Part shown: piece after piece, positions 10,446 to 19,773 of the stretch
Position numbering within the stretch: position 1 is the first letter of the stretch
Layout of the letters: the number at the start of each line of letters is the position of its first letter
Origin: Clarkia xantiana subsp. parviflora
Taxonomy: Eukaryota; Streptophyta; Magnoliopsida; Myrtales; Onagraceae
Length of the DNA: 64,000 bases
Assembly (NCBI GenBank): GCA_036873135.1
Contig: JAPTYO010000007.1
Location: forward strand, 61,552,383 to 61,616,382
Reading direction: 5' to 3'
The notes under the pieces: model-generated
The model's database searches: none
The model's input: the letters and a program-made list of their open reading frames with translations, nothing else
Told to the model about the DNA's origin: nothing
Program-made: the position numbers and the translations under genes

Positions 10446-13400
10446 GAAAAGCTGATCCAGAAGGGGAAGCTTAAGGAATTTGTCGGGGATAAGCGGTGCC
10501 GATCCCGCTCTCGGTCCCGATCGCGGTCCCATTCCCGATCCCGCGATCGGTCCCCAAAGAAGAAGAGAACCGATCCAGAGTCATCCGGTATTCGCAAGGA
10601 GAGACGGGGCACTATCAACGTGATTCATGGAGGGTTTGCTGCTAGAGGTGATACCTCATCCGCCCGAGAAGTGTATGCCTCTAGAATCCCTACAGCAGTG
10701 GTGTTGGGTAAGAGGTCTCGATCCTGGACCTTGAAAAAAGAGATGGTGATCTCCTTCTCGTCGGAGGACCTCATAGGCGTAGAGACTCCGCATGACGATG
10801 CCCTGGTGGTAACCTTGGATGTAGACGGGTTCGAAATGAAGAGAATTCTAATCGACGGGGGGAGCTCCTCCGACATCCTATTCATGGACGCACTGGAGGC
10901 TATGGGGAAGACGAAGAAAGATCTAAAGGAGGCAAACTTCCCGATGGCCGGGTTCTCTGGCTCAACCTCCTACCCGCTAGGAGTAATCACCTTACCAGTG
11001 GAGTTTGGTAGCGGGTGGAAATCAGAAAGGAGGAACGTGGAGTTTGTCGTGGTTGATTCCGCGGGGACCTACAATGCAATTATCGGGAGAACCACCATTA
11101 ATCCTCTGATGGCGGTTGCCTCGACTGTGCACCAGAAGATGAAGTTCCCGACCGACCATGGAGTCGGAGAGGTCAAGGGTGACCAGGTGGCTTCCCGAAA
11201 ATGCTATGTTAACGCCACACGGAGGAGGAGGCGAGAGGCCATGACTGTCTTCCAGACAGACGCAGATCCCAGAGAAGAGTTTGGGCGTCCCGCCCCCGTA
11301 GAAGATCTGAAAGAAGTCGAGATCGACGGACCCCAGAGGAAGGTGAAAATCGGGTCTGCTCTAACTGAGGAGACAGCCCAAAAATTGGTGGAGTTGCTGA
11401 AAGAGTTCAAAGACCTGTTTGCCTGGTCCCCCAGTGATATGCCAGGAATCAGCCCCGACGTGATCGTACACGAGCTGAAAATAGACCCCGCGATCAAGCC
11501 TATCACACAGAAAAGGCGTCCGATGGGCACGGATAAGAAGATCGCGATCCAACAGGAGGTGGGCAGGTTGCTCAATACTGGTTTCATTAAGGAGCTCCGA
11601 TTCCAGACTTGGGTTGCCAACCTAGTGCTGGTGAAGAAGACTAACGGGAAGTGGCGAATGTGCGTGGACTTCCGCGACTTGAACAAGGCTTGTCCAAAGG
11701 ATTGCTATCCACTCCCGAGGATTGACCAGCTGGTGGATGCTACATCGGGACATGAGCTGTTAAGTTTCATGGATGCGTATTCAGGCTACAACCAGATCAA
11801 GATGGCCAAAGACGACGCCCCCCACACAGCGTTCTATGCAGACAACGACATCTATCACTACGATGTCATGCCTTTCGGGTTGATCGATGCTGGGGCAACC
11901 TACCAGCGGATGGTGAATAAGCTGTTTGGAGATATGCTGGGAGAAACCATGGAAGCCTACGTGGACGATATGCTGGTGAAGTCCCGACAAGCCGAGGATC
12001 ACGTGCACAACCTCACCATGGCGTTTGAGCGGATGAGGCTCCACCAAGTTCGCTTGAACCCGACGAAATGCGCCTTCGGAGTCCACTCAGGGAATTTTTT
12101 GGGCTTCATGGTGAGCCAAAGAGGAATTGAAGTGAACCCTGAGAAGCTGAGGGCAATCGAAGAGATGAAGTCTCCGATAAACCATCGGGAGGTGCAAGTA
12201 CTGAATGGCCGACTAGCTGCAATGAACCGCTTCCTGTCCAAAGCCAGTGACCGATCAATGCCGTTTTTTGAAGTCTTGAGGGCCAACAAAAAATACGAAT
12301 GGACCGCCAAATGTGAAGAGGCATTCCAAGCACTAAAGCAGCACCTTCGCACACTCCCGCCGCTGGCAAAACCGGTTCCAGGCGAGCCGCTCTTCCTTTA
12401 TTTGGCTGTTTCTGAATTTTCCATTAGCTCTGTGTTAGTAAAGGTTGTCGAGGGTAATCAAGCCCCCGATCTAGAAGAAACGGGCCCTGTAGAGGGGGCA
12501 ACCATGGAGGTCCCGACAGAAGAACAACCAGAGAGGGCAGAGCAATCAGAACAGCCAAACAAAGAAAATACCTGGGAGATGTACACGGACGGCTCCGCGA
12601 GTTCAGACGGGTAAGGAGCGGGCTTTTTGTTGATACCACCAGGTGAAGGTGAACCTCTCCGATACGCCTTGGCTTTAACATTCAAGGCCACAAACAACGA
12701 AGCGGAGTATGAAGCTCTTATCACGGGCCTAAAAATTGCTAAAGGCACTGGAATCGATCACTTGAGAGTGAAGTGCGACGCAGCGTTAATCGTGAACCAA
12801 GTTCAAGGGCGATACGAAGCAAGGAGTCCGATAATGAAGAAGTATCTGCGAGAGGTACAAGCCCTGAGAGAGAGCTTCAAAAGCTTCGATATCGAGGCTA
12901 TTCCGAGGGAGGAGAACGTAGAGGCAGACGCCTTGAGCAAATTTGCCCTGGGGGAACCCTTAGAAGAAAGTCGGAAGGTGCACTTCCTGGAGAAGGTGAT
13001 CTTATCAAACATCGACCCCACGCAGGTGTGCACCGTTGAAGCAAAATCGGAGGAGGAGCCCACTTGGATGACCCCGATAGTCGCGTATCTGACTACGGGG
13101 GCAGTCCCCGAGGATAAGGTAGCAGCAGACAGGATATGTCGGATCGCGTCTAATTATATGATGCTGGACAATCAGCTGTACAAGAAGGGCTGGTTCTCGA
13201 CTCCGTACCTGAAGTGTGTAGCAGAACCCGACACCAACCGAATCCTGAAGGAAATGCATGAGGGGATCGCGGCTTGTCACGAAGGGGCCCGATCCATTTT
13301 GAGGAAGGTGTTGAACTTAGGCTATTATTGGCCCACGATGAACAAAGAAGCAACGACGTTGGTCCGATCATGCGACGCGTGCCAGAGGTACGCCCCGAGT

Positions 13401-14300
13401 ATCGTGGCTCCGGCTGCTAAACTGACATCCATCAAGAGCGCTTGGCCCTTCGCGCAGTGGGGCATCGACTTGGTGGGACCTCTTCCACAAGCACAAGGAC
13501 AATGTAAGTATTTACTTGTAGCTATCGATTATTTTTCGAAATGGATAGAGGCGAAGGCATTGGCTAGAACAACGGGGAACCAGATCGTCAAGTTCCTCCA
13601 AACCCACATCGTGTCCAGATACGGGATTCCTAAGGTGGTGATCAGCGACAATGGCCCACCGTTTAACGGCTCTCAGGTGAGGGAGTATCTGGAAGAACTG
13701 AACGTTGAGCATCGGACCGCCTCCGTACGCCATGCTCAGACTAATGGCCAGGTGGAGTCAGCCAACAAAATCGTGATGGATGGCCTGAAGAAGAGGGTCT
13801 ATGCCTTGAAGGGCAAATGGCTGAACGAACTGGAAAATGTACTTTGGGCTGTTAGAACGACACCCAAACGATCAACAGGGGAGACTCCGTTTGGCCTCGT
13901 ATATGGCACGGAAGCTGTCGCCCCTGTGGAGGTAGCTGTGGCGTCTCATCGGATGAGATATTACGAGCCCCTAACGAACGATGAAGTGAGACGTCTGGAC
14001 TTGGACCTACTCGAAGAGAAAAGGCGGGAAGCCGATGAAGTCCAAGCTCGAATGCGCTTAGCGACGGCCAGATACTACAATCGGCGAGTGAAGTCCCGAC
14101 AATTCTTTGTCGGGGAGCTGGTTTGGCGTCGCAACGAGTTCACCCTTTTGGATCGAATCAACAAGATGTCACCAAAATGGGAAGGACCTTATAAGGTCGT
14201 GGGGATGCCAGCTCCAAATGCGTACAAGTTGGAAGACCTCGATGGCAGAACGTTGAAGCATTCTTTTAGTGGCGAACACTTGAAGAAACACCATGCTTGA
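10446..14300 (+). pseudogene. pol: pol of element A: protease, RT, partial RNase H, archaeal-type RNase H, integrase
   Basis: One frame runs 10446-14300 with a single TAA at 12612-12614. In order: Arg/Ser-rich tail of gag (~10490-10560), protease (IDGGSSSDIL, ~10855), RT (MCVDFRDLN ~11660; YVDDM ~11960), the first ~25 residues of Ty3 RNase H, then a junction at 12462/12463 where 97 codons present in C are missing in frame. The archaeal-type RNase H follows (MYTDGSAS, ~12580, through ADALSKFA), then integrase: H2C2 zinc module (13255-13385), GIDLVGP, ISDNGP, GQVESANK for DDE, and a GPY module (KWEGPYK, ~14175). No chromodomain. The TAA is four codons past YTDGS. Confidence 0.88.
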
Positions 14301-14303
14301 AGA

Positions 14304-15266
14304 AAGTCGCCTTAAGTGGTGCCCGATGAAAAGTCGCCTTAAGTGGTGCCCGACGAAAAATCGCCTTAAGTGGTGCCCGATGTAAAGTCGCCTTGAGTGG
14401 TGCACGATCCTTAGATTTATTCTAAGTATCAAAAAGTCGCCTTGAGTGGTGCACGATACTAAGTCGCCTTAAGTGGCGCAAGTTGAAAAGTCGCCTTAAG
14501 TGGTGCACGAGAAAAGTCGCCTTAAGTGGTGCACGATATTAAGTCGCCTTAAGTGGCGCAAGTTGAAAAGTCGCCTTAAGTGGTGCACGATGAAAGTCGC
14601 CTTAAGTGGTGCACGATCCTTAGATTTATTCTAAGTATCAAAAAGTCGCCTTGAGTGGTGCACGATACTAAGTCGCCTTAAGTGGCGCAAGTTGAAAAGT
14701 CGCCTTAAGTGGTGCACGAGAAAAGTCGCCTTAAGTGGTGCACGATATTAAGTCGCCTTAAGTGGCGCAAGTTGAAAAGTCGCCTTAAGTGGTGCACGAT
14801 GAGAGTCGCCTTAAGTGGTGCACGATATTAAGTCGCCTTAAGTGGCGCAAGTTGAAAAGTCGCCTTAAGTGGTGCACGATGTAAAGTCGCCTTCAGTGGT
14901 GCACGATATTAAGTCGCCTTAAGTGGTGCACGATGTAAAGTCGCCTTAAGTGGTGCACGATGAAAGTCGCCTTCAGTGGTGCACGATATTAAGTCGCCTT
15001 AAGTGGTGCACGATGTAAAGTCGCCTTAAGTGGTGCACGATGAAAGTCGCCTTAAGTGGTGCACGATATTAAGTCGCCTTAAGTGGTGCACGATGTAAAG
15101 TGGCCTTAAGTGGTGCGCGATGAAAGTCGCCTTAAGTGGTGCACGATATTAAGTCGCCTTAAGTGGTGCACGATGTAAAGTCGCCTTAAGTGGTGCACGA
15201 TGAAAGTCGCCTTAAGTGGTGCACGATGTTAAGTCGCCTTAAGTGGCGTGGTTTCGCCTTAAGTGG
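14304..15266 (+). repeat. A array: 35 copies of GTCGCCTTAAGTGGTGCACGA unit
   Basis: I count 35 GCCTT-AGTGG cores in ~960 bp, spaced ~22-31 bp. Variants alternate (…cacgatattaa, …cgcaagttgaaaa, …cacgatgtaaa). A 209-bp higher-order duplication is marked by ttagatttattctaag at 14411 and 14620. The array starts four codons after integrase ends. Tandem arrays in this position are a known feature of Tat-type elements. Confidence 0.93.
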
Positions 15267-15618
15267 AATAAAGCGATTGAACTTGATCCTTGGCAGCGTC
15301 GAGGGGAGCAGGGTCCACGAGGTCTGAGGCAGAAGACTCCGCAGCAAGATGATCGGATCCTAGAAGATTGACCGCGGGAGGATCGGACTCTTGGAGGTCA
15401 ACCGATGAAACGTGAATGATCGGTGAAGAGCCGACTATCGAGGAATATTGGAGGAGTCTTCTCGGATTTTCTGGCTATCCTCGAGGTATCGAGGAAACGT
15501 GAATGAGAAGACTAGTATTGAGTGACTATGCCAAGGGAAAGATCCCCGGTTTCGATGTCGAGAGGTCGGGAGTTAAAAGACACGATGAACTAAAAGTCCC
15601 TCATGTCTTGGGGGCAAA
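15267..15618 (+). other. 3' untranslated part of A with antisense-gene remnant and polypurine tract
   Basis: Minus-strand reading of ~15350-15280 gives DPAPLDAAKDQ, which resembles the C-terminal end of C's antisense gene (acidic/proline-rich, ending HKDQA). The rest of that gene is missing. The segment ends cttgggggcaaa, the polypurine tract next to the LTR, identical in C. Confidence 0.55.
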
Positions 15619-16352
15619 TGATGGGTTCGATTACACCCGTCAGGCCCTTTAACAGGGAGGAAACGGCAAACAGGCCCACAAGGCCCAAAATGAAGGTCAA
15701 GACGACCTAGGAGAAGGGTCCCGACGAAGGGAGTCCCGACACGGTAAGGTCCCGACAGAGTCGGTCCCGACAGAGTCGGTCCCGACAGTGGAGCTGGAAG
15801 CTCCCGATGAGAAGCCTTTAAGTAGGCCCCGATGATGAATCACTGAGAATGATTGGCCCTGTCACGATGACGAGGGGCCCCGAGCGGTGACACAACGAGA
15901 TAACTCTGGAGTCCCCGACGGAAGTCGGGACTCGATTATCAGAGGATAAGGCCAAGATATGCGGGGCGTGGCCGAGATACGCGGAACGTGGTTAAGATAC
16001 ACGGAGCGTGGCCGAGATACGCGGGGCATGGCTGAGATACACGAGATCATGGCCTAGATAGGCGGGATCACGTCCGAGATATGCGGGATACGGGCTAACC
16101 ACCCCCAACGGTTCATCAGGTACCTGAGGCATCTCTTCGCCTATAAAAGGGCAAGAGGTCACCTCAGATCACTTACGTTGAGTTGAATATACTTTGATAT
16201 CTGTTACTTGCCAGTCAGACGAAGTACTCATTTAAGCATCGGAGAGGGATTCTGGGTCACCGCCCGGTCTATCCCCTCTTGCAGGATTGCGTGGAGCAAA
16301 GGAGCTAGGATTGCCGTCAAAGTCCGTACCGGAGTTCCACCTTGATCCAACA
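15619..16352 (+). repeat. 3' LTR of element A
   Basis: 734 bp, TGATGGG…CCAACA. It equals the left LTR except for about ten point differences and an extra 15-bp tcccgacagagtcgg copy near 15755. Confidence 0.92.
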
Positions 16353-16545
16353 CATACCAAATTACATAAGTAACGTCTTGCCTTAACACTACCACGAGGC
16401 ATCGGGTAAGTGTTTAAAACATGTCAAACTAACAAGTAGCGTCTTGTTCACAACGCTATCCCGAGGCATCAGATATGCGGTCACAAAACGTGTCAACACA
16501 ACGCAAGTAGCGTCTTGCTAACAACACTATGTCGAGGCATCGACT
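16353..16545 (+). repeat. F array 1, continuation after A
   Basis: Starts with the catac duplication and continues with taagtaacgtcttgcc and aggcatcgggtaag units like those at 7790-8231. Confidence 0.8.
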
Positions 16546-16559
16546 AGTGGACGGACATC

Positions 16560-17640
16560 CTCCAGGGGAAAAGGGGAAAATCCAAAAAGACAACTCTGAA
16601 ATATGATAAGGCGATAGACAACCCTTACATATGGAAAGAGAAAGATCTATAAGGACAACCCTTACAACCGAAAAGGGACATAAGTCCCATAGGGCCTCCC
16701 TTCCAACCGAAAAGGGGAATATCCAAAAAGACAACTCTGAAATATGATAAGGCAATCGACAACCCTTACATATAGAAAGAGGAAGATCTATGAGGACAAC
16801 CCTTACAACCGAAAAGGGACATAAGATGCATAGGGTCACCCTTCCAACCGAAAAGGGGAAGATCCAAAAAGACAACTCTGAAATATGAAAAGGCGATCGA
16901 CAACCCTTACATATGTAAAGAGGAAGATCTATAATGACAACCATTACAACCGAAAAGGGACATAAGACCCATAGGGCCACCCTTCCAACCGAAGAGGGGA
17001 AGATCCAAAAAGACAAATCTGAAATATTATAACGCGATTGACAACCCTTACATATGGAAAGAGGAAGATCTATAAGGACAACCCTTACAACCGAAAAGGG
17101 ACATAAGACCCATAGGGCCACCCTTCCAACCGAAAAGGGGAAGATCCACAAAGATAACTCTGAAATATGATAAGGCGATCGACAGCCCTTACATATAGAA
17201 AGAGGAAGATCTATAAGGACAAACCTTACAACCGAAAAGGGGCATAAGACCCATAGGGCCACCCTTCCAACCGAAAAGGGGGAGATCCAAAAAGACAACT
17301 CTAAAATATGATAAGGCGATCGACAACCCTTACATATGTAAAGAGGAAGATCTATAAGGACAACCCTTACAACCGAAAAGGGACATAAGACCCATAGGGC
17401 CACCCTTCCAACCGTAAAGGGGAAGATCCTAAAAGAAAACTCTGAAATATTATAACGCGATTGACAACCCTTACATATGGAAAGAGGAAGATCTATAAGG
17501 ACAACCCTTACAACAGAAAATGGACATAAGACCCATAGGGCCACCCTTCCAACAGAAAAGGGACATAAGACCCATAGGGCCACCCTTCCAACATAAAAGA
17601 GACATAAGACCCACAGGGCCACCCTTCCAACATGATATAC
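16560..17640. repeat. F array 2: 141-bp satellite-like tandem repeat
   Basis: About seven units, each with ggggaagatccaaaaagac, gcgatcgacaacccttacat, gaggaagatctataagg and cataagacccatagggccac. It ends in three or four ~38-bp sub-repeats (17515-17630). The period is a multiple of 3 and the unit lacks stops on the minus strand, so a ~400-codon hydrophobic frame (17679-16456) exists by construction. I see no start context, signal or family resemblance that would make it a gene. Confidence 0.88.
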
Positions 17641-17704
17641 GAAATAAGTCCCCCAATCAAAGGGAAAATCATCAAACAAGATATTGAATGTAAGTACTTC
17701 AACA

Positions 17705-18360
17705 GGTAACTATCATGTCCATGTATATCAAAGGAGGGTGCGCTTCCCCCCTATACATCATCAAAGGGCTACCATGTCCATATATCAAAGGAGGGCACCA
17801 TCCCCCTATACTTGATCAAATGGCTACCATGTCCATATATCAAAGGAGGGCACCATCCCCCTATACTTCATCAAATGGCTACCATGCCTATATATATCAA
17901 AGGACGCTACCATTCCCCCCTTTACATCATCAAAGGGCTACCATGTCCATATATCAAAGGAGGGCACCATCCCCCTATACTTCATCAAATGGCCACCATG
18001 ACCATATATATCAAAGGAGGGTACCATTCCCCTTATACATCATCAAAGGGCTACCATGTCCATATATTAAAGAAGGATACCATCCCCCTATACTTCATCT
18101 AATGGCTACCATGTCCATATATATCAATGGAGGGTACCATTCCCCCCTATACATCATCAAATGGCTACCATGTCCATATATCAAAGGAATATACCATTCC
18201 CCCCATATTTCATCAAATGGCTAGCATGTCCATATATCAAAGGAATGTACCATCCCCCCCGTATTTCATCAAATGGCTATCATGTCCAAATATCAAAGGA
18301 GGGTACGATCCCCCTATACATCAACAATGGCTAGTATATCCATATATCAAAGAAGGATAC
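17705..18360. repeat. F array 3: ~55-60-bp units (atgtccatatatcaaaggag)
   Basis: About eleven units of form ggctaccatgtccatatatc / aaaggagggcaccatccccc / tatacttcatcaaat. Open frames over it (for example 17715-18224) reflect the repeat only. The array is cut at 18360 by LTR B, and the last five bases, gatac, would be B's target duplication. Confidence 0.85.
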
Positions 18361-19022
18361 TGTTAGATATCTGTCCAATCGGGTTCGTATTTACATTTTG
18401 GAACTCGTAAAATATCCCAAAAACCCTTTTACACAACACCTAAGTCTAAAAACGGTCCGGGATACGCGTAATTCCCGGGCCATCGGACTTCCGGATTGCC
18501 CTAAGGCGATCCGGAGGTCCGGATTGATAAAACAATCTGGGTAGGTCCGGATTACCGTTTTTACTTCGTACGCTCACCTCGATTAAATTGCCAAGTGCGG
18601 GAAGTCGGTGCATACATAGTCCCCCTTGATGACGGTATACGTCTTCCTTACATACCGACATCAGGTAATTCCAAACTGGGCATGATCCTTAGGTTCCCTA
18701 TAAATAGGGGGCCTAGGTCTCCCATTTGAGATAATTCCCTCACTTTTGGACTTGAAATGCTCTGACTTCTCTCTAAGGATTTCTCTCTCTAAAAGTGCTA
18801 ACTTGAGCGTCAGAGTGGGCCCAACTAGCATCCCCCCCCCCACGCTGGTTACTGCCCTTCGTCCAGGTCTCGAAGATCAAGAGTCCAAGGTTGTGGATCA
18901 GAGTCCCGCTCGGCGATTGTGTATTAAAGGTTTGCGGCGTTCCCGTCCTTATACATATATCTCGAGTCCGATCGTGAAAGAAAAAGCCTGAAAAAACCCA
19001 AGTGGTGAAAGCGAACCCAACA
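18361..19022 (+). repeat. 5' LTR of element B
   Basis: 662 bp, TGTTAGATATC…AACCCAACA. TATAAATA at 18699-18706. A block acttgagcgtcagagtggg (~18801) followed by tgcccttcgtccagg corresponds to the conserved R/U5 block of the other LTRs. It includes a C9 run near 18833. Confidence 0.8.
18699..18706 (+). promoter_or_regulatory. TATA box of LTR B
   Basis: TATAAATA in a cccTATAAATAgggg setting, ~100 bp before the conserved acttgagcgtc block. Confidence 0.6.
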
Positions 19023-19036
19023 TTTGGCGCCCTCTA
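19023..19036 (+). other. primer-binding site of B
   Basis: tttggcgccctcta directly after the LTR; it shares TGGCGCC with the other elements and then differs. Confidence 0.6.
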
Positions 19037-19144
19037 AAGTGATTCGAGCAAAAAGCCATGCTGCAAGCCATGACAGGAAGACGATCAAAGAAGGCGGGTG
19101 CAAACAAGCCGAAGCCAATCAAAACCCAACCAGGACGTTCTCGA

Positions 19145-19773
19145 ATGCCAAATACAAGATCCACCGCTTCAACCATACCATCCACAAATGTGCACGTGAT
19201 CCACGGAGGCTTTGGAGCCGGAGGAGAAACGTCATATGAACGAGAAATATATGCTACCCGCACAAAGCGCATATGCCAGGATGCTGATAAAAGGGATACT
19301 ATCATGATGGATGCTGACGAAGAGGATGATCGCACGAAAGAAGTCATTGGCTTTTCCTCAAAAGACAAAATCCACATTGTGCACCCGCACACCGACGCGT
19401 TGGTTATAACTATGACAATTGATGACATGGACGTCAAGCGCATTATGGTAGATGGTGGAAGTTCGCCCAACATCATTACAAAGTCTATCATTTTAGCCCT
19501 GGGGAGAAAGAAACCCGTCAAAAGAATGGACTCACCCTTGGTGGGATTCATAGGAGATGTAAGCTACCCGTTAGGATTCATAACTCTACCAGTCATCATG
19601 GGAGAAGGAAACCAACAGCTCCAAATAGACGTACCATTCGTGATCGTAGAGAAGTTGATGCGTATAATGGAATCTTGGGATACACCACCATGAACAAATG
19701 GGGTATGATAGAGTCAACATCACACCAAAAAGTCAAGTTTCCAACAAAGGCAGGGGTCGGTGAAGTAAAATGA
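19145..19773 (+). pseudogene. gag start fused to protease in element B (gag deleted)
   Basis: The ATG at 19145 (MPNTRSTAS) matches the gag start of A (MPSTRSMAA). About 14 codons later the frame reads VHVIHGGFGAGGETS, which is the pre-protease block found ~550 codons downstream in A and C. The whole gag, knuckle and Arg/Ser region is therefore missing, and the frame is kept. Protease motif VDGGSSPNII is at ~19450. The frame breaks near 19656 by a one-base change, and a TGA stands at 19771 where A and C have GGA. An upstream in-frame ATG exists at 19058. Confidence 0.8.

Larger units (their letters stand above)
8232..16352 (+). mobile_element. full-length Tat-type gypsy element A
   Basis: 8121 bp: LTR, primer-binding site, gag-pol, 35-copy tandem array, polypurine tract, LTR, flanked by the catac duplication. 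The LTRs differ at roughly 8-10 positions plus one 15-bp duplication, so the insertion is recent. Gag-pol has two stops, a 2-nt deletion and an in-frame loss of most of the Ty3 RNase H, so this copy looks non-autonomous. Most of the antisense gene found in C is absent. Confidence 0.92.
5044..18360 (+). mobile_element. gypsy element F, old remnant split by element A
   Basis: F occupies 5044-8231 and 16353-18360. It has a 5' LTR, a degenerate primer-binding site, ~1.8 kb of decayed interior and about 2.5 kb of tandem arrays. Arrays before the 3' LTR are typical of Tat-type gypsy elements. No recognisable gag or pol survives, so it is either a large non-autonomous derivative or heavily eroded. 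Its 3' LTR is not in the window; the visible part stops at B's LTR. Confidence 0.65.

Noticed and set aside
14304..15266. CRISPR-like regularly spaced repeats
   Set aside because: Spacers are not unique but are variants of the same unit, and the host is a plant nuclear retrotransposon.
16456..17679. ~400-codon minus-strand frame, hydrophobic, repeated 47-residue unit
   Set aside because: It is produced by a 141-bp tandem repeat lacking stops in one frame; no start context, no family resemblance.
17715..18366. Plus-strand frames rich in Tyr/Ile/Pro repeats
   Set aside because: Translation of the ~57-bp array; all three frames give similar repeated peptides.
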